Origin: Deltaproteobacteria bacterium
Lineage (GTDB): Bacteria; Desulfobacterota; Deferrimicrobia; Deferrimicrobiales; Deferrimicrobiaceae
DNA: 64,000 nucleotides
Direction: 5' to 3'
Assembly (NCBI GenBank): GCA_016218975.1
Contig: JACRCO010000069.1
Coordinates: 1 to 64,000 of the forward strand
Shown: in pieces, positions 31,212 through 39,556 of the stretch
How the letters are laid out: each line of letters opens with the position of its first letter
How positions within the stretch are numbered: position 1 is the stretch's first letter
Program-made: the position numbers and the translations under genes
Notes under the pieces: generated by a model
What the model saw: only the letters and a program-made list of their open reading frames with translations
Told to the model about the DNA's origin: nothing
The model's database searches: none

Positions 31212-32774
31212 ATGGCGAGAATCCTGCGGGCGATTCTGAGCGTATCGGACAAAACCGGCATAGTGGAATTCGCGAAAGGCATTTCGCGTCTCGGCGTGGA
31301 ATTGTACGCCTCCGGCGGCACGGCGAAGCTGCTTAAGGAAAAGAAGGCGCCGGTCCGCCTCATCGAGGAGTACACCGGCTTCCCCGAGATGCTTGACGGG
31401 CGCGTCAAGACGCTCAACCCGAAGATCCACGGGGGGATCCTGGCGCTGCGGGACAACCCCGCCCACATGAAGACGATCGAATCGCACGGCATCGTGCCGT
31501 TCGACATGGTTGTGGTCAACCTCTACCCGTTCGAGGCGACGATCGGCAAGCAGGGTTGCACGCGCGCCGAGGCGATCGAGAACATCGACATCGGAGGCCC
31601 GTCGATGCTCCGGTCGGCGGCGAAGAACTGCCGGCACGTTGCCGTAGTCTGCAACCCGGCCGATTACGCGGACATCCTGGCGAAACTGAAAAAAGGGAAC
31701 GGAAACCTGGATCCGCAGACCATGGAGGAATTGGGACGGAAGGCTTTCGCGCTCACCGCCGCGTACGACGCCGCCATATCCAATTACCTGGGACGCGGGG
31801 AATCGGCCCAGGATGAATACCCGGCGACCTTCACCGCTCAATGGAAAAGGCTGCAGTCGCTTCGGTACGGCGAAAATCCGCACCAGAGCGCCGCATTCTA
31901 CGCGGACCTGAAGCTTTCGGACGAGCCGACCCTCGGCGGGGCGCGGCAGCTTCAGGGCAAGGAACTTTCCTACAACAACATCGTGGACATAGACGCGGCG
32001 CTCCAGCTTGCCATGGAGTTCTCCGATCCGGCGGCGGCCATCATAAAGCACACCAACCCTTCGGGGGTCGGGCTTTCGAAGCGCCGTTTGGTCGATGCCT
32101 TCAAGAAGGCGAGGGAGTGCGACCCGGTGTCCGCCTACGGAGGGGTTGTGGGATTCAACCGGCCCGTGGGGGCGGATACGGCCCGGGAGATCGCTTCGAC
32201 TTTTTTCGAGGCGGTCATCGCACCGGGCTACGACAGGACGGCGAAAAAAATCCTCTCCGCCAAGGCGAACCTCCGTGTGCTTGAGACCGGTGGAGAGTTC
32301 CGGTGGGGGAACCAGGCCGGTTTCGAGATGAAGAAGGTGAGCGGGGGACTTTTGCTGCAGGGCCGCGACCGGCACGTGCTCGATCCCGCGAATCTCAAGG
32401 TGGCGACGAAGCGCACTCCTACGCCGGAGGAACTCGAAGCGATGCTGTTCGCGTGGAAGGTCTGCAAGCACGTAAAGTCCAACGCCATCGTCTACGCCTT
32501 GAAGGACCGGACGGTCGGAGTGGGGGCGGGGCAGATGAGCCGCGTGGACTCGGCGAAGATCGCGGTGATGAAGGCCCAGCGGCCTACGAAGGGGACGGTG
32601 GTGGCGTCCGACGCATTCTTCCCGTTCCGGGACGGCCTGGACGCCGCCGCGGCGGCCGGGGCGACGGCGGCCATCCAGCCCGGCGGATCGGTGCGGGACG
32701 CGGAGGTGATCGCGGCCGCCGACGAGCACGGCATGGCCATGGTCTTCACCGGCGTCAGGCATTTCCGGCATTAG
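31212..32774 (+). CDS. purH: Bifunctional AICAR transformylase/IMP cyclohydrolase
   Basis: This 520-residue PurH carries out the last two steps to IMP. The N-terminal cyclohydrolase half has [54 protein letters not shown] and VVNLYPF. The transformylase half has [40 protein letters not shown] and [31 protein letters not shown]. Length is normal. It opens the purine group purH-purD-purE. Confidence 0.95.
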   Translation: MARILRAILSVSDKTGIVEFAKGISRLGVELYASGGTAKLLKEKKAPVRLIEEYTGFPEMLDGRVKTLNPKIHGGILALRDNPAHMKTIESHGIVPFDMVVVNLYPFEATIGKQGCTRAEAIENIDIGGPSMLRSAAKNCRHVAVVCNPADYADILAKLKKGNGNLDPQTMEELGRKAFALTAAYDAAISNYLGRGESAQDEYPATFTAQWKRLQSLRYGENPHQSAAFYADLKLSDEPTLGGARQLQGKELSYNNIVDIDAALQLAMEFSDPAAAIIKHTNPSGVGLSKRRLVDAFKKARECDPVSAYGGVVGFNRPVGADTAREIASTFFEAVIAPGYDRTAKKILSAKANLRVLETGGEFRWGNQAGFEMKKVSGGLLLQGRDRHVLDPANLKVATKRTPTPEELEAMLFAWKVCKHVKSNAIVYALKDRTVGVGAGQMSRVDSAKIAVMKAQRPTKGTVVASDAFFPFRDGLDAAAAAGATAAIQPGGSVRDAEVIAAADEHGMAMVFTGVRHFRH

Positions 32775-32814
32775 CTGTGGGGAACCTGCGGACATTTCAT
32801 CCAGGGGGGATCGC

Positions 32815-34101
32815 GTGGGACTGAAAGTTCTGGTCGTGGGTGGAGGCGGCAGGGAGCACGCGCTCGTCTGGAAGATCGCGCAGAGCCCGCTTGTGGAGAA
32901 GATTTTCGCGGCGCCTGGAAATCCGGGGATAGCGCGCAACGCGGAGCTGGTGCCTGTGACCGTCGACGAGGTGGGGAAGCTGCGGGACTTCGCCGTGGCG
33001 AACCGGATCGACCTGACCGTGGTCGGGCCCGAAGCGCCCCTGGTGGCGGGGCTCTCCGACGCGCTAGCGAAGGAAGGGCTTCTTGTGTGCGGGCCGAGCA
33101 AGGCGGCGGCGCAGCTCGAGGGCTCCAAGGTTTTCACGAAGAACATCCTGGCCAGGTACGGCATACCCACGGCGGATTTCCGGGTCTTCGACGAATACGA
33201 CGAAGCGGAAGCATACGTGCTGACGCATCGCCTTCCCGTCGTGATCAAGGCGGACGGGCTGGCCGCAGGAAAAGGGGTGGCGGTCGCCGGGACGTACGAG
33301 GAGGCGGTAGCGTTCCTAAAGGATGTCATGGAGAAGAGGATCTTCGGCGACGCCGGGGAACGGGTCGTCGTGGAAGATTGCCTTACAGGCGAAGAGGCTT
33401 CCTACATCGTCTTCACAGACGGCGAGAAGATCGTTCCCCTTCCCACGTCGCAGGACCACAAGCGGATCGGGGACGGTGACTCCGGACCCAATACCGGAGG
33501 CATGGGGGCGTATTCTCCGGCGCCGGTGGTGACGCCGGAGGTGGAGCAGAAGGCCATGAAGAAGATTTTCGAGCCTCTCCTCGCGGGCATGCGTGCGGAG
33601 GGGACCCCGTTCCGCGGTATCCTGTACGGCGGGCTGATGATCGAGCGCGGGGAGCCGAAGGTTCTCGAATTCAACGTGCGGTTCGGCGATCCCGAAGCGC
33701 AGCCGCTCTTCATGCGGCTTTCGAGCGACCTGGTGCCGCTTCTCATGCAATGCGCCCAGGGGAAGCTCACGGACGCGGTGATGAGGATCGACCCGCGCCC
33801 GACCGTGTGCATCGTGATGTCCTCGGGAGGCTACCCGGGTCCATACAAGAAGGGATTCCCCATTTCCGGGATCGAGGAAGCGGAAAATGAGGGCGGCGTC
33901 CAGGTGTTCCACGCCGGCACCGCGGTGAAGGACGGACGGCTGGTGAGCAACGGCGGGCGCGTGCTGGGCGTGACGGCTGTGGACAAGGACATCCGCAGCG
34001 CGATCGAGCGCGGGTACCGGGCCGCCGAAAAGATATCCTGGGAAGGGGCGTACTTCCGCCGGGACATCGGGCGGAGGGCGCTGGAGCGAAGCGGGGCTTG
34101 A
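32815..34101 (+). CDS. purD: Phosphoribosylamine-glycine ligase
   Basis: This 428-residue ATP-grasp enzyme joins phosphoribosylamine and glycine. It begins LKVLVVGGGGREHALVWKIA, has VVGPEAPLV, GPSKAAAQLEGSK, VIKADGLAAGKGV, PLPTSQDHKRIGDGDSGPNTGGMGAYSP and LEFNVRFGDPEAQP. GTG 32815 gives the standard start; an SD (CAGGGGGGA) lies before it. It is followed by purE after 10 bases. Confidence 0.95.
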   Translation: MGLKVLVVGGGGREHALVWKIAQSPLVEKIFAAPGNPGIARNAELVPVTVDEVGKLRDFAVANRIDLTVVGPEAPLVAGLSDALAKEGLLVCGPSKAAAQLEGSKVFTKNILARYGIPTADFRVFDEYDEAEAYVLTHRLPVVIKADGLAAGKGVAVAGTYEEAVAFLKDVMEKRIFGDAGERVVVEDCLTGEEASYIVFTDGEKIVPLPTSQDHKRIGDGDSGPNTGGMGAYSPAPVVTPEVEQKAMKKIFEPLLAGMRAEGTPFRGILYGGLMIERGEPKVLEFNVRFGDPEAQPLFMRLSSDLVPLLMQCAQGKLTDAVMRIDPRPTVCIVMSSGGYPGPYKKGFPISGIEEAENEGGVQVFHAGTAVKDGRLVSNGGRVLGVTAVDKDIRSAIERGYRAAEKISWEGAYFRRDIGRRALERSGA

Positions 34102-34111
34102 AAGGACTTTA

Positions 34112-34600
34112 ATGTCCGGCAAAATCCTCATCCTCATGGGAAGCAAGTCGGACGCGGAGGCCATGGGAGAGGCCGCGCGTATCCTCGAATCGCTCGGGAT
34201 ACCTTCGGACTCGACGGTTGCCTCGGCCCACCGTTCCCCCGCCCGCACCCAGAAGCTGGCGCGGGACGCGGAGGGGAACGGATATTCCGTGATCATCGCG
34301 GGGGCCGGGGCGGCAGCGCACCTTGCGGGCGTCGTCGCGGCGGAGACCGTGCTGCCGGTCATCGGGGTGCCGCTGGCGAGCTCCCCCTTGTCGGGGCTCG
34401 ATTCGCTGTTGTCCACCGCGCAGATGCCGGGAGGCGTCCCGGTCGCAACCATGGCCGTCGGGAAAGCGGGTGCGCAGAACGCCGCGTACCTTGCGGCGCA
34501 GATCCTGGCGCTGTCGGACCCGAAGATCAGGAAGAAATTGAAGGAGCGCCGCAGGAAAATGGCGGAGGCCGTCGCAGCGTCGGCGATGGAGATCGGGTGA
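34112..34600 (+). CDS. purE: N5-carboxyaminoimidazole ribonucleotide mutase
   Basis: This 162-residue class I PurE has ILMGSKSDAEAM (residues 6-17), TVASAHRSPARTQKL with the catalytic His, IIAGAGAAAHLAGVVAAETVLPVIGVPL and the STAQMPGGVPVATMAVGKAGAQNAAYLAA block. It moves the carboxyl group in N5-CAIR to form CAIR. A separate PurK is not in the window. It overlaps the following DUF89 gene by four bases (GTGA). Confidence 0.95.
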   Translation: MSGKILILMGSKSDAEAMGEAARILESLGIPSDSTVASAHRSPARTQKLARDAEGNGYSVIIAGAGAAAHLAGVVAAETVLPVIGVPLASSPLSGLDSLLSTAQMPGGVPVATMAVGKAGAQNAAYLAAQILALSDPKIRKKLKERRRKMAEAVAASAMEIG

Positions 34601-35460
34601 TCTTCATTTCGCCGGAGTGCTTCCCCTGTTTCCTTCGGCAGGCGGATCTCGCGGCCCGGGCGCATGGAGCTTCGGAGGCGCAGAGGAACGGGCTCGCTGC
34701 GCGGATTTCGGCGATGCTCTCCGACCTCCCGCCAAACGGGGTTCCCGCCGAGATCGCCACGCGCCTCCAGGCGATCGTTCGCGAAGAGCTGGATACCCCC
34801 GATCCGTTCCTCGCGGTCAAGCGCAGGGAGCTTGACCGGTTTTCCGAAACGTCGAGACGCGCCGAGGAGATCGTCGCGGCATCTCCCGACCCGCTGGCGG
34901 CGGCGGTGAAAGTGGCGGTTTTCGGGAACATCATGGACTCCGGCATCATCGAGCGGGATTGCATCGAAAAGGAATTCGACGGGTTCGCGGGGCCGGCGGG
35001 AGTCGCCGAGGTTCCGCAAGGGCTTCTCGAAAGGATCCGCGGAGCGAAGCGGATAGGCGTCCTTCTCGACAATGCCGGCGAGGCCGCGTTCGACGTTCCC
35101 CTCCTCGCGCGGCTCGGCGCGGACGGCAGGAAGCTCTGGATCGGCGCCAAGGGCGGCCCGGTCATAGACGACCTGACGGCGGAAGAAGCGCGCAGGATCG
35201 GGCTTTCGATGTACGGAGAGATCGTCTCCAACGGCAACCAGGGTGTAGGCACCATCCTGGATCTCTGCACGCCGGAGTTCCGGGACCGGATCGATTCTTC
35301 CGACCTGATCCTTTCCAAGGGGCAGGCCAATTTCGAGACGCTAACGGGGCGGGCGCAGAACGCGGTGTTCCTCCTGCGCTGCAAGTGCCCCGTGGTGTCC
35401 CGCGCTCTCGGGAAGCCTGAGGGAGACATCGTCATACTGGACGGCGCGGCGACGGCATGA
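34597..35460 (+). CDS. DUF89 (ARMT1-like) phosphatase
   Basis: This 287-residue DUF89 protein has the N-terminal ECFPCFLRQA motif with two Cys, the metal-site signature LLDNAGEAAFDVPLL (Asp and Asn ligands, near residues 150-165), an Asp in VIDDLTAEEAR and LILSKGQANFETL. DUF89 enzymes are metal-dependent phosphatases thought to remove damaged sugar phosphates or phosphopantetheine intermediates. The CxxC form is typical of the archaeal-bacterial subgroup. GTG 34597 overlaps the purE stop; its own stop overlaps the next gene (ATGA). Confidence 0.85.
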   Translation: MIFISPECFPCFLRQADLAARAHGASEAQRNGLAARISAMLSDLPPNGVPAEIATRLQAIVREELDTPDPFLAVKRRELDRFSETSRRAEEIVAASPDPLAAAVKVAVFGNIMDSGIIERDCIEKEFDGFAGPAGVAEVPQGLLERIRGAKRIGVLLDNAGEAAFDVPLLARLGADGRKLWIGAKGGPVIDDLTAEEARRIGLSMYGEIVSNGNQGVGTILDLCTPEFRDRIDSSDLILSKGQANFETLTGRAQNAVFLLRCKCPVVSRALGKPEGDIVILDGAATA

Positions 35461-36116
35461 CCCGCCTGGCGCGCTTCGACGGGACGCACGTCGCATATTT
35501 CCCCCCCGGGATCGTCGAGTCGCTCCTGGCGGGCGGGATGGTTATCTATCCCACGGATACGCTGTACGGCCTGGGAGTGGATCCTCGTTCCGGGGAGGGA
35601 TTGCAGAAGCTCATTGCGTTGAAGGGGAGGGAGAACAGGAAACCCATACCTCTCCTTCTCGACGGCCCCGGCCGGGCCTCCCTTTGGGCGTCGCATATCC
35701 CAGGGGCTGCGTCGCGATTGATGGAAAAATACTGGCCGGGGGGACTGACGATCGTGATGCCATCCTGGCCGGACGTGCCGGCAGGGATCACTGGGGGCAG
35801 CGGCACCGTCGGGCTGAGGGTGCCGGACCACCCGATCCCGAGGGCGCTGGCGAAAGCTCTGGGGGGTGCGATAACCGGAACGTCGGCGAACCGGGCGGGA
35901 AATCCGGGCAACTGGAATACACCCGAGGAGATCGTGCTGGAATTCACCGGAGAGGTGGATTGGGTCCTCTGGGATGGGCCGGCGCCTTCGCCCGCTGCGG
36001 ACGCTTCCCGGTCTCCCGGCTCGACGGTGGTTCGGGTAGAGGGAAACGATATCTTGCTTCTGCGGGAGGGGGCGATCCCTTTCCGCGGCATCACCGAATA
36101 TTTGAAGAAGGGATAA
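35457..36116 (+). CDS. L-threonylcarbamoyladenylate synthase (YrdC/TsaC type)
   Basis: This 219-residue YrdC-domain protein makes threonylcarbamoyl-AMP for the t6A tRNA modification. It has VIYPTDTLYGLGVDP, LKGRENRKPIPLLLDG (KxRxxxKP), YWPGGLTIVM, GTVGLRVPDHPI and GTSANRAGNP. The C-terminal SPGSTVVRVEGNDILLLREGAI is also typical. It overlaps the DUF89 gene by ATGA and ends four bases before the DUF1015 gene, so the three are probably co-transcribed with the pur genes. Confidence 0.92.
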   Translation: MTRLARFDGTHVAYFPPGIVESLLAGGMVIYPTDTLYGLGVDPRSGEGLQKLIALKGRENRKPIPLLLDGPGRASLWASHIPGAASRLMEKYWPGGLTIVMPSWPDVPAGITGGSGTVGLRVPDHPIPRALAKALGGAITGTSANRAGNPGNWNTPEEIVLEFTGEVDWVLWDGPAPSPAADASRSPGSTVVRVEGNDILLLREGAIPFRGITEYLKKG

Positions 36117-36120
36117 CGCC

Positions 36121-37455
36121 ATGGCGATCGTCGCTCCGTTTCAAGGAATCCACTACGACCCCGGGAAGGTCGGAGACCTTTCCAGGGTAGTCTCCCAGCC
36201 TTACGACGTGATATCTCCGGAGGAGCAGAAGGCCCTTCACCAGCGGCATCCCCGCCAGATCGTCCGGGTCGACTTCGGTCTTGCGAAGGAAGGGGACGGC
36301 CCGCAGGAGAACAAGTACACCCGCGCAGCCGCCCACTACAGCCAATGGCTCTCCGAGGGGACGCTGGTGCAGGATTCCCGGCCCGCTTTCTACTACTACG
36401 AGCAGGAATTCACCATCGCCGGGAAGGGAACCTTCGTCCGCAAGGGGTTTCTGGGGGCCCTGCGCCTCTCCGCTTTCGGCGAAGGGGAAGTGCTGCCTCA
36501 CGAGAAGACGCTTTCCCGGCCGAAGGAAGACCGGCTGGCCCTCATGCGCGTAACTGACGCGAACATGAGCCCGATCTTCGGGCTCTTCTCAGACCCGAAG
36601 GACGAAGTACTTGCCGCGATGCGGAAGGGGATGGGAGCCGCGCCCGATTTCACCGCGACCGACGACCTGGGAATCCTGCACAGGGTATGGACCGTGGCGG
36701 ATCCGGCGGTCCAGAAGTCCGCGGCGGCGAAAATGGCTGACAAAAAGGTATTCATCGCGGACGGCCACCATCGGTACGAGACCGCCCTGGCGTTCCGTGA
36801 GGAGATGCGGAAAAAATTCGGGAAACGTGAAGACGCAGCGTACGAGCACGTCCTGATGTTCCTGTGCAACATGGACGACCAGGGGATCGTTATTCTCCCC
36901 ACCCATCGCGGGGTGCACTCCCTCCCTTCCTTCTCCGAGAACGATTTCGCCGCGAAAGTGCGCGCCGTGCTGCCCATGGAAACCCGCGACGGGTCGCCGG
37001 AGGACGCGATCCGGGCCCTGGAAGCCGCCGGGAAGAAGGGTAAGGCTATCGCCTGGACCGCGGGGGGGGGGAAATTCCACCTGGTCGCTTTCCCCGACAT
37101 CGAGAATTTCTGCGCGGAGCGGTTGGCCAAATTCCCGGCGCAACTCCGCAGCCTGGACGTCGTGCTCCTGCACGGATTCCTGCTGGAGCAAGTGCTGGGC
37201 GTCACCCCGGATGCGGTGACTGCGGGGACCTGCGTCAAGTATTACAAGGACCCGGCGAAAGCGGTATCGGACCTGTCGAGCGGAGCGATCCAGGCCGGAT
37301 TTTTCCTCAATTCCGTGACCGTCGAAGAATTCCGGAACGTGTCGCTCTCAGGCCACGTGCTCCCGCAGAAGTCCACGTTCTTCTACCCGAAGATCCTGAC
37401 CGGCCTCCTGATCTTCTCCACGCGCGGTGATGAGCGGGTCCCGGCGCAGGCATAA
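36121..37455 (+). CDS. DUF1015 family protein
   Basis: This 444-residue DUF1015 protein begins PFQGIHYDPGKVGDLSRVVSQPYDVISPEEQ and has the typical EKTLSRPKEDRLALMRVTDANMSPIFGLF and FIADGHHRYETALAFREEM blocks. The family is widespread, of unknown biochemical activity, and is often near amino acid or phosphoserine metabolism genes. It lies four bases after the tsaC-type gene and overlaps the next gene by 29 bases. Confidence 0.88.
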   Translation: MAIVAPFQGIHYDPGKVGDLSRVVSQPYDVISPEEQKALHQRHPRQIVRVDFGLAKEGDGPQENKYTRAAAHYSQWLSEGTLVQDSRPAFYYYEQEFTIAGKGTFVRKGFLGALRLSAFGEGEVLPHEKTLSRPKEDRLALMRVTDANMSPIFGLFSDPKDEVLAAMRKGMGAAPDFTATDDLGILHRVWTVADPAVQKSAAAKMADKKVFIADGHHRYETALAFREEMRKKFGKREDAAYEHVLMFLCNMDDQGIVILPTHRGVHSLPSFSENDFAAKVRAVLPMETRDGSPEDAIRALEAAGKKGKAIAWTAGGGKFHLVAFPDIENFCAERLAKFPAQLRSLDVVLLHGFLLEQVLGVTPDAVTAGTCVKYYKDPAKAVSDLSSGAIQAGFFLNSVTVEEFRNVSLSGHVLPQKSTFFYPKILTGLLIFSTRGDERVPAQA

Positions 37456-38278
37456 AGAGGGCGTTGAGGGGCGGAAGCGGGCGCTCCCGCGGGCGGGGAC
37501 CTGCCCGCCTTCGCCCGTCCGGCAAAATGCCGAAGCCCATCGGGACCGCGACGGGGCGGCCTTCGCCTCGCTCACCATCCGCCAGCCGCAGAGCGGCTAC
37601 CGTTTCTCGATCGACTCGGTGCTCCTTGCCGATTTCGCATCGGCCTTCTGCGGAGAAGTGGTCCTTGACCTCGGAACCGGCTGCGGAGTGGCACTTCTGC
37701 TGCTTTCGAGGATGTGCGGGTCCTTAAGGTACGGCGTCGGAGTGGAGGTACAGCGTGAGCTGTACGAATTCGCCAGGGGAAACATAGAGGAAAACGGTTT
37801 TTCGGGGAGCCTCTCCGCAGTCCACGGCGATTTCAGGGAAAAACTCCCCGGGTTGTCGGGTGGGTCTTTCGACCTTGTCATCTCCAATCCCCCATACCGC
37901 AGGGTCGGAGACGGCAGGAGAAATCCGGATCCGCAAAAGGAAATCGCCCGCCACGAAGTGATGTGCACGATGCCCGAGCTCTTCAGATCGGCGGGCAGGT
38001 ATCTCTCCCCGACGGGGCGGTTCGCGATGCTGGGACTTCCACAGCGGCTGGGCGAGATGCTCTCCTGCGCGACGGCCGAGAGGATCTTCCCGGACACACT
38101 GCGGTTCGTGCATCCGTATCCGGACAAGCCCGCCAACCTCCTGTTGTTCGCGGCGAGCCGCCGCAAGCCCCCCGAGTTCTCCGTCCTCCCCCCTCTTGCC
38201 GTCTATTCGGAAAAGGGACGTTATCACCCCGACGTGGAACGGATCTACCAGGCCGTCAATCCCGCTTCGCCAGATTGA
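37427..38278 (+). CDS. SAM-dependent methyltransferase, TrmN6/YfiC-like
   Basis: This protein of up to 283 residues is a class I methyltransferase. [27 protein letters not shown] (motif I), [15 protein letters not shown], and [15 protein letters not shown] contain the NPPY motif of N6-adenine methyltransferases; the closest form is tRNA1(Val) A37 methyltransferase. The first 45 residues are low-complexity and may not be translated; TTG or GTG starts further in are possible. The 3' end overlaps the msrB remnant on the other strand. Confidence 0.8.
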   Translation: MMSGSRRRHKEGVEGRKRALPRAGTCPPSPVRQNAEAHRDRDGAAFASLTIRQPQSGYRFSIDSVLLADFASAFCGEVVLDLGTGCGVALLLLSRMCGSLRYGVGVEVQRELYEFARGNIEENGFSGSLSAVHGDFREKLPGLSGGSFDLVISNPPYRRVGDGRRNPDPQKEIARHEVMCTMPELFRSAGRYLSPTGRFAMLGLPQRLGEMLSCATAERIFPDTLRFVHPYPDKPANLLLFAASRRKPPEFSVLPPLAVYSEKGRYHPDVERIYQAVNPASPD

Positions 38279-38404
38279 GCGCCGCGGAATTCATGCAGTA
38301 ACGCAGGCCGGTCGGCTTCGGTCCGTCGGGAAAAACGTGCCCCAGGTGGGCGTCGCAGCGCGCGCACAGCACCTCCGTGCGCCGCATGAAAATGGTGAAG
38401 CGGG
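38256..38404 (-). pseudogene. 3' remnant of msrB (peptide methionine-R-sulfoxide reductase)
   Basis: The minus strand encodes only the C-terminal end of Msr[21 protein letters not shown], then [21 protein letters not shown] and a normal stop at 38256. The catalytic Cys region (RYCMNSAAL) and one zinc CxxC pair are present, but the N-terminal two thirds are missing, and the upstream bases belong to the DUF721 gene. It appears cut at about 38404. It cannot make a whole enzyme. Confidence 0.75.
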
Positions 38405-38854
38405 CTAACGCTTCCGCGAGGCGATTCGGCGGGCGATGGAGCGGAGGATCCGGCGGGTTTCGGGGTCGGCAATGCCCTCCATTCCCTCCGGATCGGGGAC
38501 GAGCGGGAGGGGTTCCTTTCGCTGCCGTTCTGCCTCCCGGCCGTCCTCTTCACCTGAGGCGAGGGACCCCACGGAAAAGCGTATGTCCTTCACGGAATCC
38601 GTCCCGAGGGCAGTGTTCGCCTGTTCGATCATGAAGGGTTTTTTGAGATGCAGCTCCTGGGCCCACGCATGGTTTTGCACGAGCACCGTGAGAACCCCGT
38701 TTTTCAGCTTCAAGGGGGAGGTCTTTTCGGAAAGAAGAGGACCGACGATACCGGGCCAGGCCGCGCGGAGGCGGACCGTCCACGCAATCGAGGCGAAGCC
38801 CTGGCCGGAAAGGAGTTCTTCGAGGAAATCGGAGATCCTTGCAGCCCGTTTCAT
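38405..38854 (-). CDS. DUF721 (DciA-like) protein
   Basis: This 149-residue DUF721 protein has [59 protein letters not shown], the full domain, followed by a charged C-terminal tail. The related DciA proteins help load the replicative helicase; the family is broad, so this role is only possible here. ATG 38854 has AGGAAGGG upstream; the longer frame is shadow. It overlaps the preceding membrane protein gene by ATGA, and its end abuts the msrB remnant. Confidence 0.75.
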   Translation of the reverse strand: MKRAARISDFLEELLSGQGFASIAWTVRLRAAWPGIVGPLLSEKTSPLKLKNGVLTVLVQNHAWAQELHLKKPFMIEQANTALGTDSVKDIRFSVGSLASGEEDGREAERQRKEPLPLVPDPEGMEGIADPETRRILRSIARRIASRKR

Positions 38855-39114
38855 GCCGTGCCCTTCCTGCGGTGGCGCATCCTGCCGCCGGCGTACTGCC
38901 CTATCAGCGTGCAGATTATGATCAGGGGTATCGCCCATGCAGATACGTGATTGCTGATACGGAGGAACGCTATCAAGGGAACGGACAGATGGATATAGAC
39001 GAACCACATGAGGGAAAACTTCCGTGTGCCTTCCCGGAGGTACCCGAGGGGAAGGTTGATGACCAGGGCGGCGAGGCCTATCAGGGAGGCATGGAGCGTG
39101 ATGGCGTCGCTCAT
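38851..39114 (-). CDS. Small membrane protein of unknown function
   Basis: This 87-residue protein has three likely membrane segments: about 8-27 (LHASLIGLAALVINLPLGYL), 34-52 (LMWFVYIHLSVPLIAFLRI) and 57-76 (AWAIPLIIICTLIGQYAG). A basic tail ([10 protein letters not shown]) follows. I know no family with certainty. Its stop overlaps the start of the DUF721 gene (ATGA), so the two are co-translated. The start is at ATG 39114, with a palindromic AT-rich promoter region upstream. Confidence 0.7.
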   Translation of the reverse strand: MSDAITLHASLIGLAALVINLPLGYLREGTRKFSLMWFVYIHLSVPLIAFLRISNHVSAWAIPLIIICTLIGQYAGGRMRHRRKGTA

Positions 39115-39144
39115 GAAGGGTGGCCGCAGGAAGTCATCGAATAT

Positions 39145-39156
39145 CCATTATAATGG
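39145..39156. promoter_or_regulatory. Palindromic -10-like element between divergent genes
   Basis: CCATTATAATGG is a 12-bp palindrome containing TATAAT on both strands, midway between the leftward membrane-protein gene and the rightward DUF3343 gene. It could serve as -10 box for both. No convincing -35 box is seen on either side. Confidence 0.35.
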
Positions 39157-39189
39157 CAAGACGGCCGCAACGGTGAAAGAGGAGGATTC

Positions 39190-39456
39190 TTGGCGCGTCC
39201 GGCTTCGGCGGAAATGGTGCTGATATTCCGGGGAACCCACCAGGTCATGTCGGCGGAAAAGCATTTGAAAAAAAAGGGCGTGGCGATGCGCCTGATCCCC
39301 GTGCCCCGGCGGCTTGCTTCCGACTGCGGCCTCGCAATCCGGATACCGGGGGACCAGCAGGCGAAGGCTCGGGAAACGCTTGCGGCAGCGAAACTTCTTC
39401 CCCAATCGGCCCACATCTTGCGGGAAAAGGAGAAGTACGAGAAAGTACCTTTTTGA
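39190..39456 (+). CDS. DUF3343 protein, putative Se/S carrier-like
   Basis: This 88-residue DUF3343 protein contains VLIFRGTHQVMSAEKHLKKKGVAMRLIPVPRRLASDCGLAIRI. The Cys in SDCGLA (near residue 46) is the family's conserved one. DUF3343 proteins occur near SelD, YedF and NifS-like genes and are proposed to carry selenium or sulfur. TTG 39190 follows a strong SD (AGAGGAGG). It reads toward the lytic transglycosylase and the class V aminotransferase, the latter a possible sulfur or selenium donor. Confidence 0.8.
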   Translation: MARPASAEMVLIFRGTHQVMSAEKHLKKKGVAMRLIPVPRRLASDCGLAIRIPGDQQAKARETLAAAKLLPQSAHILREKEKYEKVPF

Positions 39457-39556
39457 ACCGATGTTTCATATCATTGGGTTGGAGTCGATATTGGGCTTGA
39501 CAAGTCGAAATTGGCCAATCAAAATAAGTATTTATTTGAGTTGTGCCGGAGGTGGG

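Noticed and set aside
31167-33329. 720-codon open frame opposite purH and purD
   Set aside because: Antisense to two certain genes, no motif, and composition typical of a shadow frame.
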